DNA of 64,000 nucleotides from QHXM01 sp032160705 (GCA_032160705.1 JAVHVE010000057.1:1-64000); one strand, 5' to 3'. Shown: positions 41,170 through 50,210, numbered from the stretch's first letter. Notes: generated by a model from the letters alone, not told the origin. Made by a program: numbers and translations.

Positions 41170-41278
41170 CACGAAGACAGAATACAGAAAACAGAAGTCA
41201 GGAGACAGAATAAAAACGAAAGTGGTTCTCTGCCTTATATTCTGACTCCTGACTCCTGTTTTCTGTCTCCTGCTTTTC
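41170..41278. repeat. heptamer hairpin element, AGGAGTC type with GGTTCTCTGCC core
   Basis: The left arm is ACAGAATACAGAAAACAGAA then GTCAGGAGACAGAATAAAAA. The core is CGAAAGTGGTTCTCTGCCTT. The right arm is ATTCTGACTCCTGACTCCTG then TTTTCTGTCTCCTGCTTTT. It fills the gap between two minus-strand genes. Confidence 0.8.
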
Positions 41279-44171
41279 ACATTGCAGACGGAAAGAGAAT
41301 CGAGTTGAAGAAGAGGCGCACGGTGCTGCGCCAGATGCCGCGAAAGTTGGGTTCTTCGGCGAAGAGGACGACGTGGCCGCGACCTGTCGGCTCGTCAATG
41401 ACGTAGGCCGTACCTTTCAGCAGTCGCTCGGTATTGTTTGGCCAGATGAAGCCTGAGAGGCGAAGCTGCCCGTTCGTCTCTGTCGAGAAGATGACGGCGT
41501 TCGTGCCTTCTTTCGACGGGCGGAAGAAGTAGCCGGAATTGACGAGCACGGGAAGCTGCGTGCCTTCGTAGCCGTAGGTTAAATATGTCGTGCGATCAAG
41601 AGTCGCGTGCATGATCGCGCCGGGCACAGCTTCTGGCACAACCCCCGGACGCGCCGAAGGCGAAGCGATGGGCGGCAACTCCGGCGGCGCTCCTTCTAAC
41701 TTTTCCGTCTGATCCGTTTCCTCACGTCGCTGTTCGGTCGCAGTTTGCCCCGTGCCTCTTTGTCCCCTGCGATTCGCCGCCTGCTGTTCCTTCGCGCTTC
41801 CTTCCGCTGGCGGAGTCGGCGAAGGCGTCGGCGCGGCTTTCTCTTCACCTGTCGCTGGCTCTTTCTGATCGTCTTCATCCGAGCCGACCAGCCGCGATGA
41901 AGTGAGATTCACATCCTTGAGCGCGGCGAAGACGGCTGCGCCTTTAATGCAGATGAGAGTTCCGCCCCGCTGCGTCCAACTCTTGAGGGTTTCGATGCCG
42001 CCTTTACCAAAGGATGAAAAATAACGGTCGGGCGAGCCGTCCGGCATGATGATGACGTTGTAACGGTCAAGCTCTGCGCGCTTAATGTTAGCGATGGTCA
42101 TCGGAGTGAAATCGACGCCCGCTTGATCGAACAGCCACCAGAGCGCGCCGTAGCTGGATTGATCCACGCCTTCGTCCGCGACCATGATGATGCGCGGCGG
42201 TTTTAAGGTGACGATGTTTTCCGAGCCGACGCCGGTTTCGCCCGTTTCGTAAAAGCCCGTGTTGACGCTCCAGACGGGAGCATTCGTCTCAGTGGAGAGC
42301 CGCGCAATCGCATCATGCAGAGTTTCTGGATTGCGCGAGACGCGAACCACAATCGTGCCGCGCGGCCAAGTGCGTCCTCCCGCGCTCAACTCGCGTGAAG
42401 CGACCGCGATGCGGAAGCCCTCGCGCTGAAGACGATAAGCGAGCGCTGGCGCGGCATTGTTATCGTAAGGAATGATGTAGGCAATGCTCGCCCGCCCGCC
42501 GTTCACCCCGCCCGAAGCGGGGGATGAAGCGTCAATTGAACTGACCGCTTCACGCCGCACTTCGCCAGCATCTTCAGTCCAGTAGGCCTCCACGTTGAAG
42601 GCTAAGGGCAGCGACCAGGCCGTGATGTCGTAGAAGGCGTAATCTTCTTTCGACGCGCTGCGCCCGCGTCGCTCGTTGCGCGCAAACCGCGCCAGTTGCT
42701 CCCGGATGAACGCACTGTCCTGATCCGTTTGCGGCTCAAGCAGCGCTTTGGCGAGTCGCTTCTGCGGCTGCGCCAGGTCAACGACAAATGTGCCTGCCGG
42801 AAAAGTGCGGGCAGCAGACATTTCGCGTCCCGTATAGCTGTGCGCGCTCTGAGACCCGAACTGTTCACGCGCCACTGCGACCTCAATGCCTGCGCGCAGG
42901 AGAACCTGGACGAGCGCGTTTGCGTTGCCCGTGTCACGTCCCGGCAGGAGCACGATGCGCTTCATCTTCTGCGTGCGCCCTTCTTCAATCCCGCTCCGCC
43001 TGAAGTCGTAATAATCCCTGAGCCGTGCCTCTCGATTGTGCGCTGCCGTGTCGAGCGTCGTCATCGAAGCCACATAGTGCTTGGCGATTCCCGACCGCAG
43101 GGTGACGATGGTGTCGTCGTCGCGCTTCCACCTTAGTCCCTTGAAGCCGCCGCCATCAGTTTCATACGTCATCCCGGTTGCGCCGTTCAAAGCAGGCCAT
43201 GAATCCCAGTAGCCCGGATAGAAGAGATCGAACACATCGCGCACATAGAAATCCCAGTTGCGTGAGTCAAACGCTGCGGCGTTGGCGCGTCCAAACGTGG
43301 TCAGCCAGCGCGCCGTCTGCTCCGATGGCAGATTCGGATTAACGGGCTGTGCCGCCGGGGGAAAGAAAAACTGCGCGGGCTGTCCGTGATGATCCACCAC
43401 GACCTGCGGATGCCATTCAAGGTAGGCGCGCTGCATGTTGCGCGTCTCGACCTGAGTGGAAGCGACGTTGTCACGGTTGAGATCGAAGCGATAGCGATTG
43501 TAACGACCGTAGACAGACCAGGGTTCGCGATGCTCGGCAGCCAACGGTTCAGGGTCGCCCTTGGCGTTGGCGTTGTACCAACTGACGAAGCGTTCATGCC
43601 CGTCCGGGTTCTCGCAGACGTTGATGAGCACGACCGCATTTTTCAGGATGTCGAGCGTCGCGGGTTCATTGGACGCCGCCAGTTGATAGACGACCTGCAT
43701 CATCGCCTCAAACGAGGCCGACTCATTGCCGTGAATCGTGTAGGCCAGCCAGACAATGAGAGGCTGAGAAGAGATGATGCGCTCTGCTTCTTCCGCTGCA
43801 ACTTTGCGTGGGTCTGCGAGCCGCGCCATGTTTGCTTTGATCTCTTCGAGCCGCTGGATGTTTTCGGGCGCGGAGATGGCGACCAGATGCATCATGCGAT
43901 GCTCGTTGGTTTCTCCGATGTCCATCACGCGCACGCGATCCGGCGCACCCTGTGCTATCTTTTCCAGCACGCGCTCCATCATCGCGTAGTTCGTGTGAAA
44001 CTCGCCCACGTCGTAGCGCAAGATGCTTTGCGGGCGCGGGACAGCTTCGCGGTAAGGAGCGCGCGCATAGAAATCAAAACGTGAATCGTCGCGTTGCGCG
44101 TAAGTGAATGAGACGAAGAGCGTGCACAGGAGCGCCAGGGCTTGGAGCAGCGAGCGGCTGATTGAGATCAT
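41277..44171 (-). CDS. large exported M14-family zinc carboxypeptidase
   Basis: 964 aa. A signal segment (LLQALALLCTLFVSFTYAQ), then an M14 domain: zinc HxxE in YTIHGNESASFEAMMQVVYQ near residue 148, RFDLNRDNV, and the third ligand His region VVDHHGQPAQFFFP. Residues about 540-700 and the C-terminus resemble GATase/ThuA-like modules (VIIMPDGSPDRYFSS, GGTLICIKG). A Pro/Glu/Gln-rich linker (about 770-860) separates the last domain. It is probably a periplasmic or secreted peptidase. It ends 2 bases from the repeat element. Confidence 0.83.
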   Translation of the reverse strand: MISISRSLLQALALLCTLFVSFTYAQRDDSRFDFYARAPYREAVPRPQSILRYDVGEFHTNYAMMERVLEKIAQGAPDRVRVMDIGETNEHRMMHLVAISAPENIQRLEEIKANMARLADPRKVAAEEAERIISSQPLIVWLAYTIHGNESASFEAMMQVVYQLAASNEPATLDILKNAVVLINVCENPDGHERFVSWYNANAKGDPEPLAAEHREPWSVYGRYNRYRFDLNRDNVASTQVETRNMQRAYLEWHPQVVVDHHGQPAQFFFPPAAQPVNPNLPSEQTARWLTTFGRANAAAFDSRNWDFYVRDVFDLFYPGYWDSWPALNGATGMTYETDGGGFKGLRWKRDDDTIVTLRSGIAKHYVASMTTLDTAAHNREARLRDYYDFRRSGIEEGRTQKMKRIVLLPGRDTGNANALVQVLLRAGIEVAVAREQFGSQSAHSYTGREMSAARTFPAGTFVVDLAQPQKRLAKALLEPQTDQDSAFIREQLARFARNERRGRSASKEDYAFYDITAWSLPLAFNVEAYWTEDAGEVRREAVSSIDASSPASGGVNGGRASIAYIIPYDNNAAPALAYRLQREGFRIAVASRELSAGGRTWPRGTIVVRVSRNPETLHDAIARLSTETNAPVWSVNTGFYETGETGVGSENIVTLKPPRIIMVADEGVDQSSYGALWWLFDQAGVDFTPMTIANIKRAELDRYNVIIMPDGSPDRYFSSFGKGGIETLKSWTQRGGTLICIKGAAVFAALKDVNLTSSRLVGSDEDDQKEPATGEEKAAPTPSPTPPAEGSAKEQQAANRRGQRGTGQTATEQRREETDQTEKLEGAPPELPPIASPSARPGVVPEAVPGAIMHATLDRTTYLTYGYEGTQLPVLVNSGYFFRPSKEGTNAVIFSTETNGQLRLSGFIWPNNTERLLKGTAYVIDEPTGRGHVVLFAEEPNFRGIWRSTVRLFFNSILFPSAM

Positions 44172-44293
44172 GCAGGCTTAAGCTTTCTATCAGGGATGGT
44201 ATGCTAAAGACCAGCGCGATATTACCGCGCTTTGGCTTTCATCCTCAAATCGAAGTGGGACCGTCCGCGAATGCCTGTTCTACGAGGGGCTGT

Positions 44294-44500
44294 ATGACAA
44301 ACGATCAATTCGAGACGAGATGCCCACGCTGCGGCGAGGGTCAATTGCGCGGCTGGGACGAACTCAGCGCAGAGGAACAGATCATTGCCCGGCGCATGCC
44401 TGAGTCCGTGGATTACTCGCCCGGCGAGCGTGAAGCGATGCACAGGTGGTGCACAAACTGCTGGTACGAGGAGACGGAAAGCAGACCCTGCGAAGCATAA
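44294..44500 (+). CDS. small zinc-ribbon protein, hypothetical
   Basis: 68 aa. Two CxxC pairs, CPRCGEG and WCTNCWYEE, suggest one zinc site. A central helix (ELSAEEQIIARRMPES) lies between them. ATG 44294 is preferred; the frame from 44162 has no support. The repeat element begins right after the TAA. Confidence 0.55.
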   Translation: MTNDQFETRCPRCGEGQLRGWDELSAEEQIIARRMPESVDYSPGEREAMHRWCTNCWYEETESRPCEA

Positions 44501-44501
44501 A

Positions 44502-44613
44502 ACTCAGGAGTCAGAAGACAGAAGACAGGAGACAGGAGAAAAGAAAATCAGTAACAGTGGTTCTCCGCCTTATCTTCTGACTCCTGACTCCTGAATTCTG
44601 TATTCTGCTTTTC
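44502..44613. repeat. heptamer hairpin element, AGGAGTC type with GGTTCTCCGCC core
   Basis: The left arm is CTCAGGAGTCAGAAGACAGA then AGACAGGAGACAGGAG. The core is AAAATCAGTAACAGTGGTTC then TCCGCCTTATCTTCTG. The right arm is ACTCCTGACTCCTGAATTCT then GTATTCTGCTTTT. Confidence 0.85.
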
Positions 44614-44663
44614 TTCCTCCCTTTTATCGGTTAAATTGTTTTCATTCTGGAGGAACACAACTT

Positions 44664-45854
44664 TTGACGGATGAGCTTTTAAAGTGGCGCTCGGAATTTC
44701 CGATTCTTGAGAAGTCTGTCTATTTAATCTCGCACAGTCTCGGCGCGATGCCGCGCGGGACGTATGAGCGTCTGCATGATTATGCTGAAAGTTGGGCGAC
44801 GCGCGGGGTGCGCGCCTGGGCGGAAGGCTGGTGGGAGATGCCCGTTCGCTTAGGCGACGAAGTGGCGCGCATCATCGGCGCTGAACCCGGCACAATCGTC
44901 ATGCACCAGAATGTCTCCATCTGCCAGTCGCTCATCCTCTCCTGCTTTGACCCTGTAGCGCCGAGGAACAAGATCGTCTATTCGGAGTTAAACTTTCCTT
45001 CCGTCATGTACGTCTACGAAGCGCACGCGCGGCAGGGGCGCTTGCGAATCGAGACAGTCAAGTCTGACGACGGCATCAGCGTTCCGCTTGAGCGGATGCT
45101 CAAAGCCATAGACGAAGAGACTTTGCTCGTTCCCATCTCGCACGTTCTTTTCAAGAGCGGATACCTACAGGACGCACGCGCCATCGTCGAGCGCGCGCAT
45201 GAAGTGGGCGCTCTCGTTGTGCTCGACGCGTATCAATCGGCGGGCACAGTGCCTTTCAGCGTCAAAGAATTGAACGTGGATTTCGCTTGCGGAGGCTCTG
45301 TCAAGTGGCTCTGCGGCGGCCCCGGCGCGGGTTATCTCTACGTGCGCCCTGATCTGCACGACAAACTTGAACCGAAAACGACCGGCTGGATGGCGCACGA
45401 GTCGCCTTTCGCGTTCGAGAGCGGCGCGATTCATTACGCGCCCGGCATCACGCGCTTTCTGCACGGCTCGCCTGCCATCCCCGCGCTCTACGCGGCTGAG
45501 AGCGGCTATGCGATCATCAACGAAATCGGCGTGCCTGCAATTCGCGAAAAGAGTGTGCGGCAGACGACGCGCCTCATCGAATTAGCCGAAGAAGCGGGCT
45601 TTCGCGTGACCAGTCCAAAGGACGCGAACCGGCGCGGCGGAACAATCACCATCGCCGCCGAACACGCCGCCGCCATGACCCAGGAACTCATCCGCCGCGA
45701 ATTTATAGTTGACTATCGTCCGGGAGCGGGCGTGCGAGTTTCTCCGCATTTCTACACAAAAGACGAAGAACTCGAACTCATCATCCGCGAGATGAAAACC
45801 ATTCGAGACACGCGCGCCTACAGTGAGCATGAAGCGGCTGGAGCAGCATTTTAA
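44664..45854 (+). CDS. kynureninase-like class V aminotransferase-fold enzyme
   Basis: 396 aa, PLP type I. VYLISHSLGAMPR opens the fold; ALVVLDAYQSAGTVPFSV holds the PLP-contacting Asp; the Schiff-base Lys is in CGGSVKWLCGGPGAGYLYV. This arrangement matches kynureninases and related class V enzymes. Tryptophan 2,3-dioxygenase is the next gene, which supports cleavage of kynurenine to anthranilate and alanine. The start is TTG 44664 with GGAGGAA upstream. Its stop is at the beginning of a repeat arm. Confidence 0.75.
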   Translation: MTDELLKWRSEFPILEKSVYLISHSLGAMPRGTYERLHDYAESWATRGVRAWAEGWWEMPVRLGDEVARIIGAEPGTIVMHQNVSICQSLILSCFDPVAPRNKIVYSELNFPSVMYVYEAHARQGRLRIETVKSDDGISVPLERMLKAIDEETLLVPISHVLFKSGYLQDARAIVERAHEVGALVVLDAYQSAGTVPFSVKELNVDFACGGSVKWLCGGPGAGYLYVRPDLHDKLEPKTTGWMAHESPFAFESGAIHYAPGITRFLHGSPAIPALYAAESGYAIINEIGVPAIREKSVRQTTRLIELAEEAGFRVTSPKDANRRGGTITIAAEHAAAMTQELIRREFIVDYRPGAGVRVSPHFYTKDEELELIIREMKTIRDTRAYSEHEAAGAAF

Positions 45855-45959
45855 AAGCAGAATCCAGAAGACAGGAGTCAGAAGTCAGAAGTCAGAATAA
45901 AAACAAAAGCGGTTCTCAGCCTTTTCATTCTGTATTCTGACTCCTGAATTCTGCTTTAC
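45852..45959. repeat. heptamer hairpin element, AGGAGTC type with GCGGTTCTCAGCC core
   Basis: The left arm is AAGCAGAATCCAGAAGACAG then GAGTCAGAAGTCAGAAGTCA. The core is AACAAAAGCGGTTCTCAGCC. The right arm is ATTCTGTATTCTGACTCCTG then AATTCTGCTTT. It fills the gap between the kynureninase-like and dioxygenase genes. Confidence 0.85.
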
Positions 45960-45962
45960 GTT

Positions 45963-46817
45963 ATGACTAAAGAATACGGGAGCAACGCTCCGCTTTCATA
46001 TAACAAGTACCTGCGGGTCGCCGATTTAATCGGCTTGCAGGAGTGTCTGTCTGATCCGGCGCATCACGACGAGTTGCTGTTCATTACGATTCACCAGACG
46101 TATGAGCTGTGGTTCAAGCAGATTCTTCATGAGATTGACGCCGCCATTTGCCAGATGAACGAAGATCGCGCGGCGGCGGCGACGCTCGGCCTGCGTCGCG
46201 TCGTCGAGATCGAGAAGGTGTTGGTTCAGCAGATACACATTCTGGAGACGATGACGCCGATTAGCTTCCTGGCCTTCCGCGATGAGCTGAACCCGGCGAG
46301 CGGTTTTCAGAGTATGCAGTTTCGCGAAATCGAATTCTCTTCAGGGCTGAAAGACGCGACGATTCTGGATAGCTTCCGCGCTGACGAATTCGCTAACTCG
46401 CGGCTTACTGCGCGCCACGCTGCGCCGACTCTGGCCGACGCTCTCTATGCTCTGCTCAGGCGTCGCGGATTCGAAGCGCCCGCCGATGATGAAAATCTGC
46501 CTGCGGAGGAGAACCGCAAACGCTACGACCAGCGCACGCGCGCCATCCTCGAAATTCTCACCCACTTCGAGACGCGCTTCGAGGAGTTTCAACTCATCGA
46601 GAGCCTCATCGAGCACGACGAGTATTTCTCGCTCTGGCGTTTCCATCACGTCAAGATGGTCGAACGCATGGTCGGGGCAAAGCGCGGCACGGGCGGCTCG
46701 GAAGGCATCGGCTACCTGCGCACCACGCTCGATAAAAAATTCTTCCCTGAGTTGTGGGAAGCGCGCACCTATCTTGATACGAAACATGGCAAGGCGGGCT
46801 GTCCCTTCTCCAAGTAA
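45963..46817 (+). CDS. kynA: tryptophan 2,3-dioxygenase
   Basis: 284 aa, the usual bacterial size. Haem enzyme that opens the indole ring of tryptophan to N-formylkynurenine. Blocks: LSYNKYLRVADLIGLQECLS, LLFITIHQTYELWFKQILHE, ILETMTPISFLAFRDEL, ASGFQSMQFREIEF, and YFSLWRFHHVKMVERMVGAK with the haem-ligand His, ending in GSEGIGYLRTTL. A formamidase gene (kynB) is not adjacent. It forms a likely operon with the kynureninase-like gene. Confidence 0.95.
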   Translation: MTKEYGSNAPLSYNKYLRVADLIGLQECLSDPAHHDELLFITIHQTYELWFKQILHEIDAAICQMNEDRAAAATLGLRRVVEIEKVLVQQIHILETMTPISFLAFRDELNPASGFQSMQFREIEFSSGLKDATILDSFRADEFANSRLTARHAAPTLADALYALLRRRGFEAPADDENLPAEENRKRYDQRTRAILEILTHFETRFEEFQLIESLIEHDEYFSLWRFHHVKMVERMVGAKRGTGGSEGIGYLRTTLDKKFFPELWEARTYLDTKHGKAGCPFSK

Positions 46818-46856
46818 CTCTTGACCTCATAAATAGTGTGGACGTAATCTCAAGAT

Positions 46857-47084
46857 ATGAACTACCAGGATTACATTACAATCGACCCGGATAAACGTGG
46901 CGGGAAGCCTTGTGTGCGCGGCTTGCGAATCACGGTTTATGAGGTGCTGGAATATCTGGCCTCTGATATGACGGAAGAAGAAATTCTTGGGGATTTTCCC
47001 GACCTTACCCGTGAAGACCTGAAGGCATGTATTGCTTTTGCCGCCGACCGTGAACGCAAACTCGTCACTGTGCCAGCCGTGTGA
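46857..47084 (+). CDS. DUF433 antitoxin-like protein
   Basis: 75 aa. Typical DUF433: ITIDPDKRGGKPCVRGLRIT, then VYEVLEYLASDMTEEEILGD and FPDLTREDLKACIAFAADRE. DUF433 proteins usually precede a DUF5615 PIN-like toxin and act as its DNA-binding antitoxin. No such toxin follows; the next gene is the CoA ligase. It is an orphan. Confidence 0.8.
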   Translation: MNYQDYITIDPDKRGGKPCVRGLRITVYEVLEYLASDMTEEEILGDFPDLTREDLKACIAFAADRERKLVTVPAV

Positions 47085-47139
47085 TACTGCTATTACCTGT
47101 CGCACAAATTAGCACGTCTTCTCGCAAATATATTTCCTG

Positions 47140-48681
47140 ATGAAGATCGAATTCCCCGAACGCTTCAACATGGCTGACTACTTCCTCTATCGCAACATAG
47201 AGGAAGGGCGCGAGAACAAGACCTGTCTCTATTTCCGCGACGAGACCTACACCTACGGCGAGACGGTGCGGATGGCGAATCGCGCGGGGAACGCTCTGCG
47301 GGAGCTTGGGCTGGAGATGGAAGATCGCGTGTTGATTGTCTTGCCCGATTGCCCTGAATTTGTCTGGACGTGGTTCGGCGCGAGTCGCATTGGCGCGGTT
47401 GTGACGATGGTCAACCCGCTCCTGCCAGCCGACGATTACAAATATTATCTCGATTACACGCGCGCCCGTGTCGCTGTCATCCACGAATCGCTGCTCAAGA
47501 ATTTTGAGGAAGCTGCGGCGGATGCACGCTATCTACGCAACGTTCTGGTCGTAGGCCCTGAACATGGGCATTTTGTTTCGTTTGAGCAAGCGATCAACTC
47601 TCAACAGGATGAGTTGACACCCGCCGACACGCACCGCGACGACATAGCCATCTGGCTGTTCACCTCCGGCTCGACCGGACGCCCTAAGGGAGCGGTGCAT
47701 CTGCATCACGACCTGCCTTTCAACACGGAAGTATTTGCCAAACGTACCATCGGCGTCCGTGAAGATGATTTGACCGTCTCTGTGCCTAAATTATTCTTCG
47801 GGTATGCGACGGGGACAAACCTGCTCTTCCCCTTCGCAGTCGGGGGCGCGACCGCTCTCTTTGAGGAGCGCTCCACGCCCGAAAAGTTGTTTGAAGTCAT
47901 CGAACGCTTCCGCCCGACTGTTTTGACCACCGTGCCGACGATGATTAATGCGATGCTGAATATGGATGGCGGAGCGCAAAAGGATTTATCGAGTTTACGC
48001 TTCTGCTATTCGGCGGGAGAGGCTCTGCCCGTCGAGCTTTACACCCGATGGATGGAGACTGTCGGAGTTGAAATCTATGACGGCATCGGTTCTGCCGAAA
48101 TGTTTCATATCTACATCACGAATCGTCCCAATGATGTGAAACTCGGAAGTCTCGGTTGCATCGTCGAAGGCTACGAGGCACGGATTGTTGACGCCGAAGG
48201 CAGTGAAGTTCCGACGGGCGAGATGGGGACACTTAAGGTTAAGGGCGACTCCGCGGCGCTGTGCTACTGGAATGCGCACGAGACATCGAAAGAGACTTTC
48301 GCTGGCGACTGGTGCACCACGGGCGATCAATTTCACGTGGACGCGGAAGGCTATTACTGGTATCACGGGCGCACTGACGACATGCTGAAGGTCTCAGGCG
48401 TTTTTGTTGCGCCTGCCGAGATTGAAAACTGCCTGCTGCAACACGAAGCCGTGCTCGAAGCGGCTGTTGTCGGCCACGCTGCGGGAGATGGCCTCGTCAA
48501 ACCCAAAGCCTTCGTCGTCTTACGCGAAAGCCACGTGCCCGGCCAGGAATTGGCGCACAGCATCCAGGAGTTCGTTAAATCCCACCTCGCGCTCTACAAA
48601 TACCCGCGCTGGGTCGAATTCGTTTCTTCCATCCCGAAAAATGATCGCGGCAAGATTGATCGGAAGAAGTTAAAACAGTAG
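47140..48681 (+). CDS. benzoate-CoA ligase family protein (aryl-CoA synthetase)
   Basis: 513 aa, adenylate-forming. Core motifs: the P-loop LFTSGSTGRPKGAVHLHHD, FYSAGEALP-like FCYSAGEALPVELY, YDGIGSAEMFHIYI, GDWCTTGDQFHVDAEGYYWY, and the catalytic Lys in NDRGKIDRKK. The overall pattern matches benzoate- or 2-aminobenzoate-CoA ligases. Next to kynureninase and dioxygenase genes, anthranilate is a likely substrate, which would give 2-aminobenzoyl-CoA; this is inference. ATG 47140 has a weak site; ATG 47170 is also possible. The TAG lies in a repeat arm. Confidence 0.83.
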   Translation: MKIEFPERFNMADYFLYRNIEEGRENKTCLYFRDETYTYGETVRMANRAGNALRELGLEMEDRVLIVLPDCPEFVWTWFGASRIGAVVTMVNPLLPADDYKYYLDYTRARVAVIHESLLKNFEEAAADARYLRNVLVVGPEHGHFVSFEQAINSQQDELTPADTHRDDIAIWLFTSGSTGRPKGAVHLHHDLPFNTEVFAKRTIGVREDDLTVSVPKLFFGYATGTNLLFPFAVGGATALFEERSTPEKLFEVIERFRPTVLTTVPTMINAMLNMDGGAQKDLSSLRFCYSAGEALPVELYTRWMETVGVEIYDGIGSAEMFHIYITNRPNDVKLGSLGCIVEGYEARIVDAEGSEVPTGEMGTLKVKGDSAALCYWNAHETSKETFAGDWCTTGDQFHVDAEGYYWYHGRTDDMLKVSGVFVAPAEIENCLLQHEAVLEAAVVGHAAGDGLVKPKAFVVLRESHVPGQELAHSIQEFVKSHLALYKYPRWVEFVSSIPKNDRGKIDRKKLKQ

Positions 48682-48780
48682 GCAGTAGGCAGTGGGCAGT
48701 TGGCAGTTAAAGACAAAGATTCAACGTTGCATCTCGCTTGTTCTTACTGCCAACTGCCTACTGCCTACTGCCAACTACTT
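48675..48780. repeat. heptamer hairpin element, CAGTAGG/CAGTGGG type
   Basis: The left arm (ACAGTAGGCAGTAGGCAGTG then GGCAGTTGGCAGTT) contains the ligase stop. The loop CAACGTTGCATCTCGCTTGT then TCTT carries the CTCGCTTGTTCTT core. The right arm is ACTGCCAACTGCCTACTGCC then TACTGCCAACTACTT, directly before the thioesterase ATG. Confidence 0.88.
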
Positions 48781-49194
48781 ATGCCCTTTTCCACACGCAT
48801 CAAGGTTCGCTTCGGAGATTGTGACCCGGCGGGGTTGGTCTACTATCCTGTCATCTTCCATTATTGCCATGTGGCGATGGAGGAGTTTTTCGCAGAGCGT
48901 TGCCAAATTTCTTATCATCAGTTGATGATGGATGAGCGGATAGGCTTTCCGACCGTCAATGCTCAGGCTGAGTTTTTCGTGCCGCTCGTGTACGGGGATG
49001 AAGCTGAAATTGAGGTGTCAGTCTCGCGCGTGGGGCGTAGCTCCGTGACATTTAAGTACGACATCAGGCGAGCGAGCGACGCCGTCTTGTGCGCCCGTTC
49101 CACAAACGTTCAAGTCTCGATGAATCTGGAGACGCGACGCGCTGTTCCGGTGCCGGAGCGTTATCGTGCAATTTTCGCCCAAGACCCCGAATAA
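48781..49194 (+). CDS. acyl-CoA thioesterase, 4-hydroxybenzoyl-CoA thioesterase type (hotdog fold)
   Basis: 137 aa. RIKVRFGDCDPAGLVYYPVI contains the DxxG(I/L)VY active-site signature with the catalytic Asp of the 4HBT family. Later blocks are AEFFVPLVYGDEAEIEVSVS and SVTFKYDIRR. It cleaves aryl- or acyl-CoA thioesters. It follows the benzoate-CoA ligase gene, separated only by a repeat element, so it may recycle or end the aryl-CoA route. ATG 48781 is used; an upstream frame would only translate the repeat. Confidence 0.87.
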   Translation: MPFSTRIKVRFGDCDPAGLVYYPVIFHYCHVAMEEFFAERCQISYHQLMMDERIGFPTVNAQAEFFVPLVYGDEAEIEVSVSRVGRSSVTFKYDIRRASDAVLCARSTNVQVSMNLETRRAVPVPERYRAIFAQDPE

Positions 49195-49304
49195 TCTGCC
49201 TTTTTTGATGTTTTTGGGCTCTCAGTTTTTGGAATAATGCCTCGACTAAGACTTTTCTAATGACGTAACTGTAAAGGTGTAAACCCGACCGGAGGAAACA
49301 GCCC

Positions 49305-50129
49305 GTGAAAAAGCTACTTTTGTCTCTCGCAGCCCTACTCGTCTTCGCTCTGCCGTCAGTCGCTCTGGCCGACGCATTCACATTTCAAGCGCCCTACTCA
49401 TCGGGCGAAGCGACGGGGCCGGGCAGTGGCACCAAACAAGTTGACCTGGATCACCACAACGCTTATAGCTGGCGGATCGGGGCTACCTCGACCCAGGCTT
49501 TAAGACAGAGCATCACCAACGGACAGACCCTGACCAGCGCGACGATCTCTTTTACGAGTATGCGTAATTGGGACGAGCATACCAACCGCCTCTTCCTGCA
49601 CCTGCTCGACAACGCCAGCACGACTGCCGGTTCAGCCCAGACGGTCGTTGCCAATACCGGCGTCGGGTCTATCAGGTACGTTCAGGACGTTAGTTCCAGT
49701 CAGTCTCCGGTCACCAGCATCAGCGACTACTTCGGTTCGAACAACGTGATGATTCAAAGCGGGAGCAATCCCAACACGTATTACAGCAACACCTATTTGA
49801 CCGACCAGTCGTTCGACGATTCATTACCTCCTAACTTCAGCGCTTATCCGCTCACCGCAGGCTGGACATACGACGCGGCGACCCAGACTTACACCTACAC
49901 TTTCACGGCTGCTCAGTTGCAAACCTTCAGCAGCTACCTGATGAACGACGGCATCTTCGCTTTCGGTCTCGACCCGGACTGCCACTTCTGGAACGACGGC
50001 ATCAAGTTTACCGTCAATACGAACAACGCTCCGATTCCTGAGCCGACGACGATGGTCTTGCTCGGAACTGGCCTGGCCGGTCTCTACGCCCGCCGCCGTC
50101 GCCAGAAGACGGAGCAGAGCGACTCATAA
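49305..50129 (+). CDS. PEP-CTERM sorting-domain protein
   Basis: 274 aa. A signal peptide (LLLSLAALLVFALPSVALA), a beta-rich mature part with Asn/Thr/Ser-rich strands, and a C-terminal PEP-CTERM signal: PIPEPTTMVLLGTGLAGLYA followed by RRRRQK. The family is cut by exosortase and is probably linked to extracellular polysaccharide or biofilm. No exosortase is in the window. The start is GTG 49305 with GGAGGAAA 8 bases upstream. Confidence 0.9.
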   Translation: MKKLLLSLAALLVFALPSVALADAFTFQAPYSSGEATGPGSGTKQVDLDHHNAYSWRIGATSTQALRQSITNGQTLTSATISFTSMRNWDEHTNRLFLHLLDNASTTAGSAQTVVANTGVGSIRYVQDVSSSQSPVTSISDYFGSNNVMIQSGSNPNTYYSNTYLTDQSFDDSLPPNFSAYPLTAGWTYDAATQTYTYTFTAAQLQTFSSYLMNDGIFAFGLDPDCHFWNDGIKFTVNTNNAPIPEPTTMVLLGTGLAGLYARRRRQKTEQSDS

Positions 50130-50159
50130 ATTTCTCTCGATTCTCCTGCCAAACTAAAA

Positions 50160-50199
50160 GGCGCGGATGGAATTTGCTCCCCATCCGCGCCGATTTTTT
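50160..50199 (+). terminator. rho-independent terminator
   Basis: Stem GGCGCGGATGG / CCATCCGCGCC (11 bp) and a T-run GATTTTTTA. It lies 30 bp after the PEP-CTERM gene. Confidence 0.88.
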
Positions 50200-50210
50200 A
50201 TTAAAGGCGG

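Noticed and set aside
45963..46817. Complete kynurenine operon
   Set aside because: No formamidase (kynB) or hydroxylase gene is adjacent, so only a partial pathway is claimed.
49305..50129. Exosortase locus
   Set aside because: Only the sorted protein is here; no exosortase or PEP-CTERM biosynthesis genes were found in the window.
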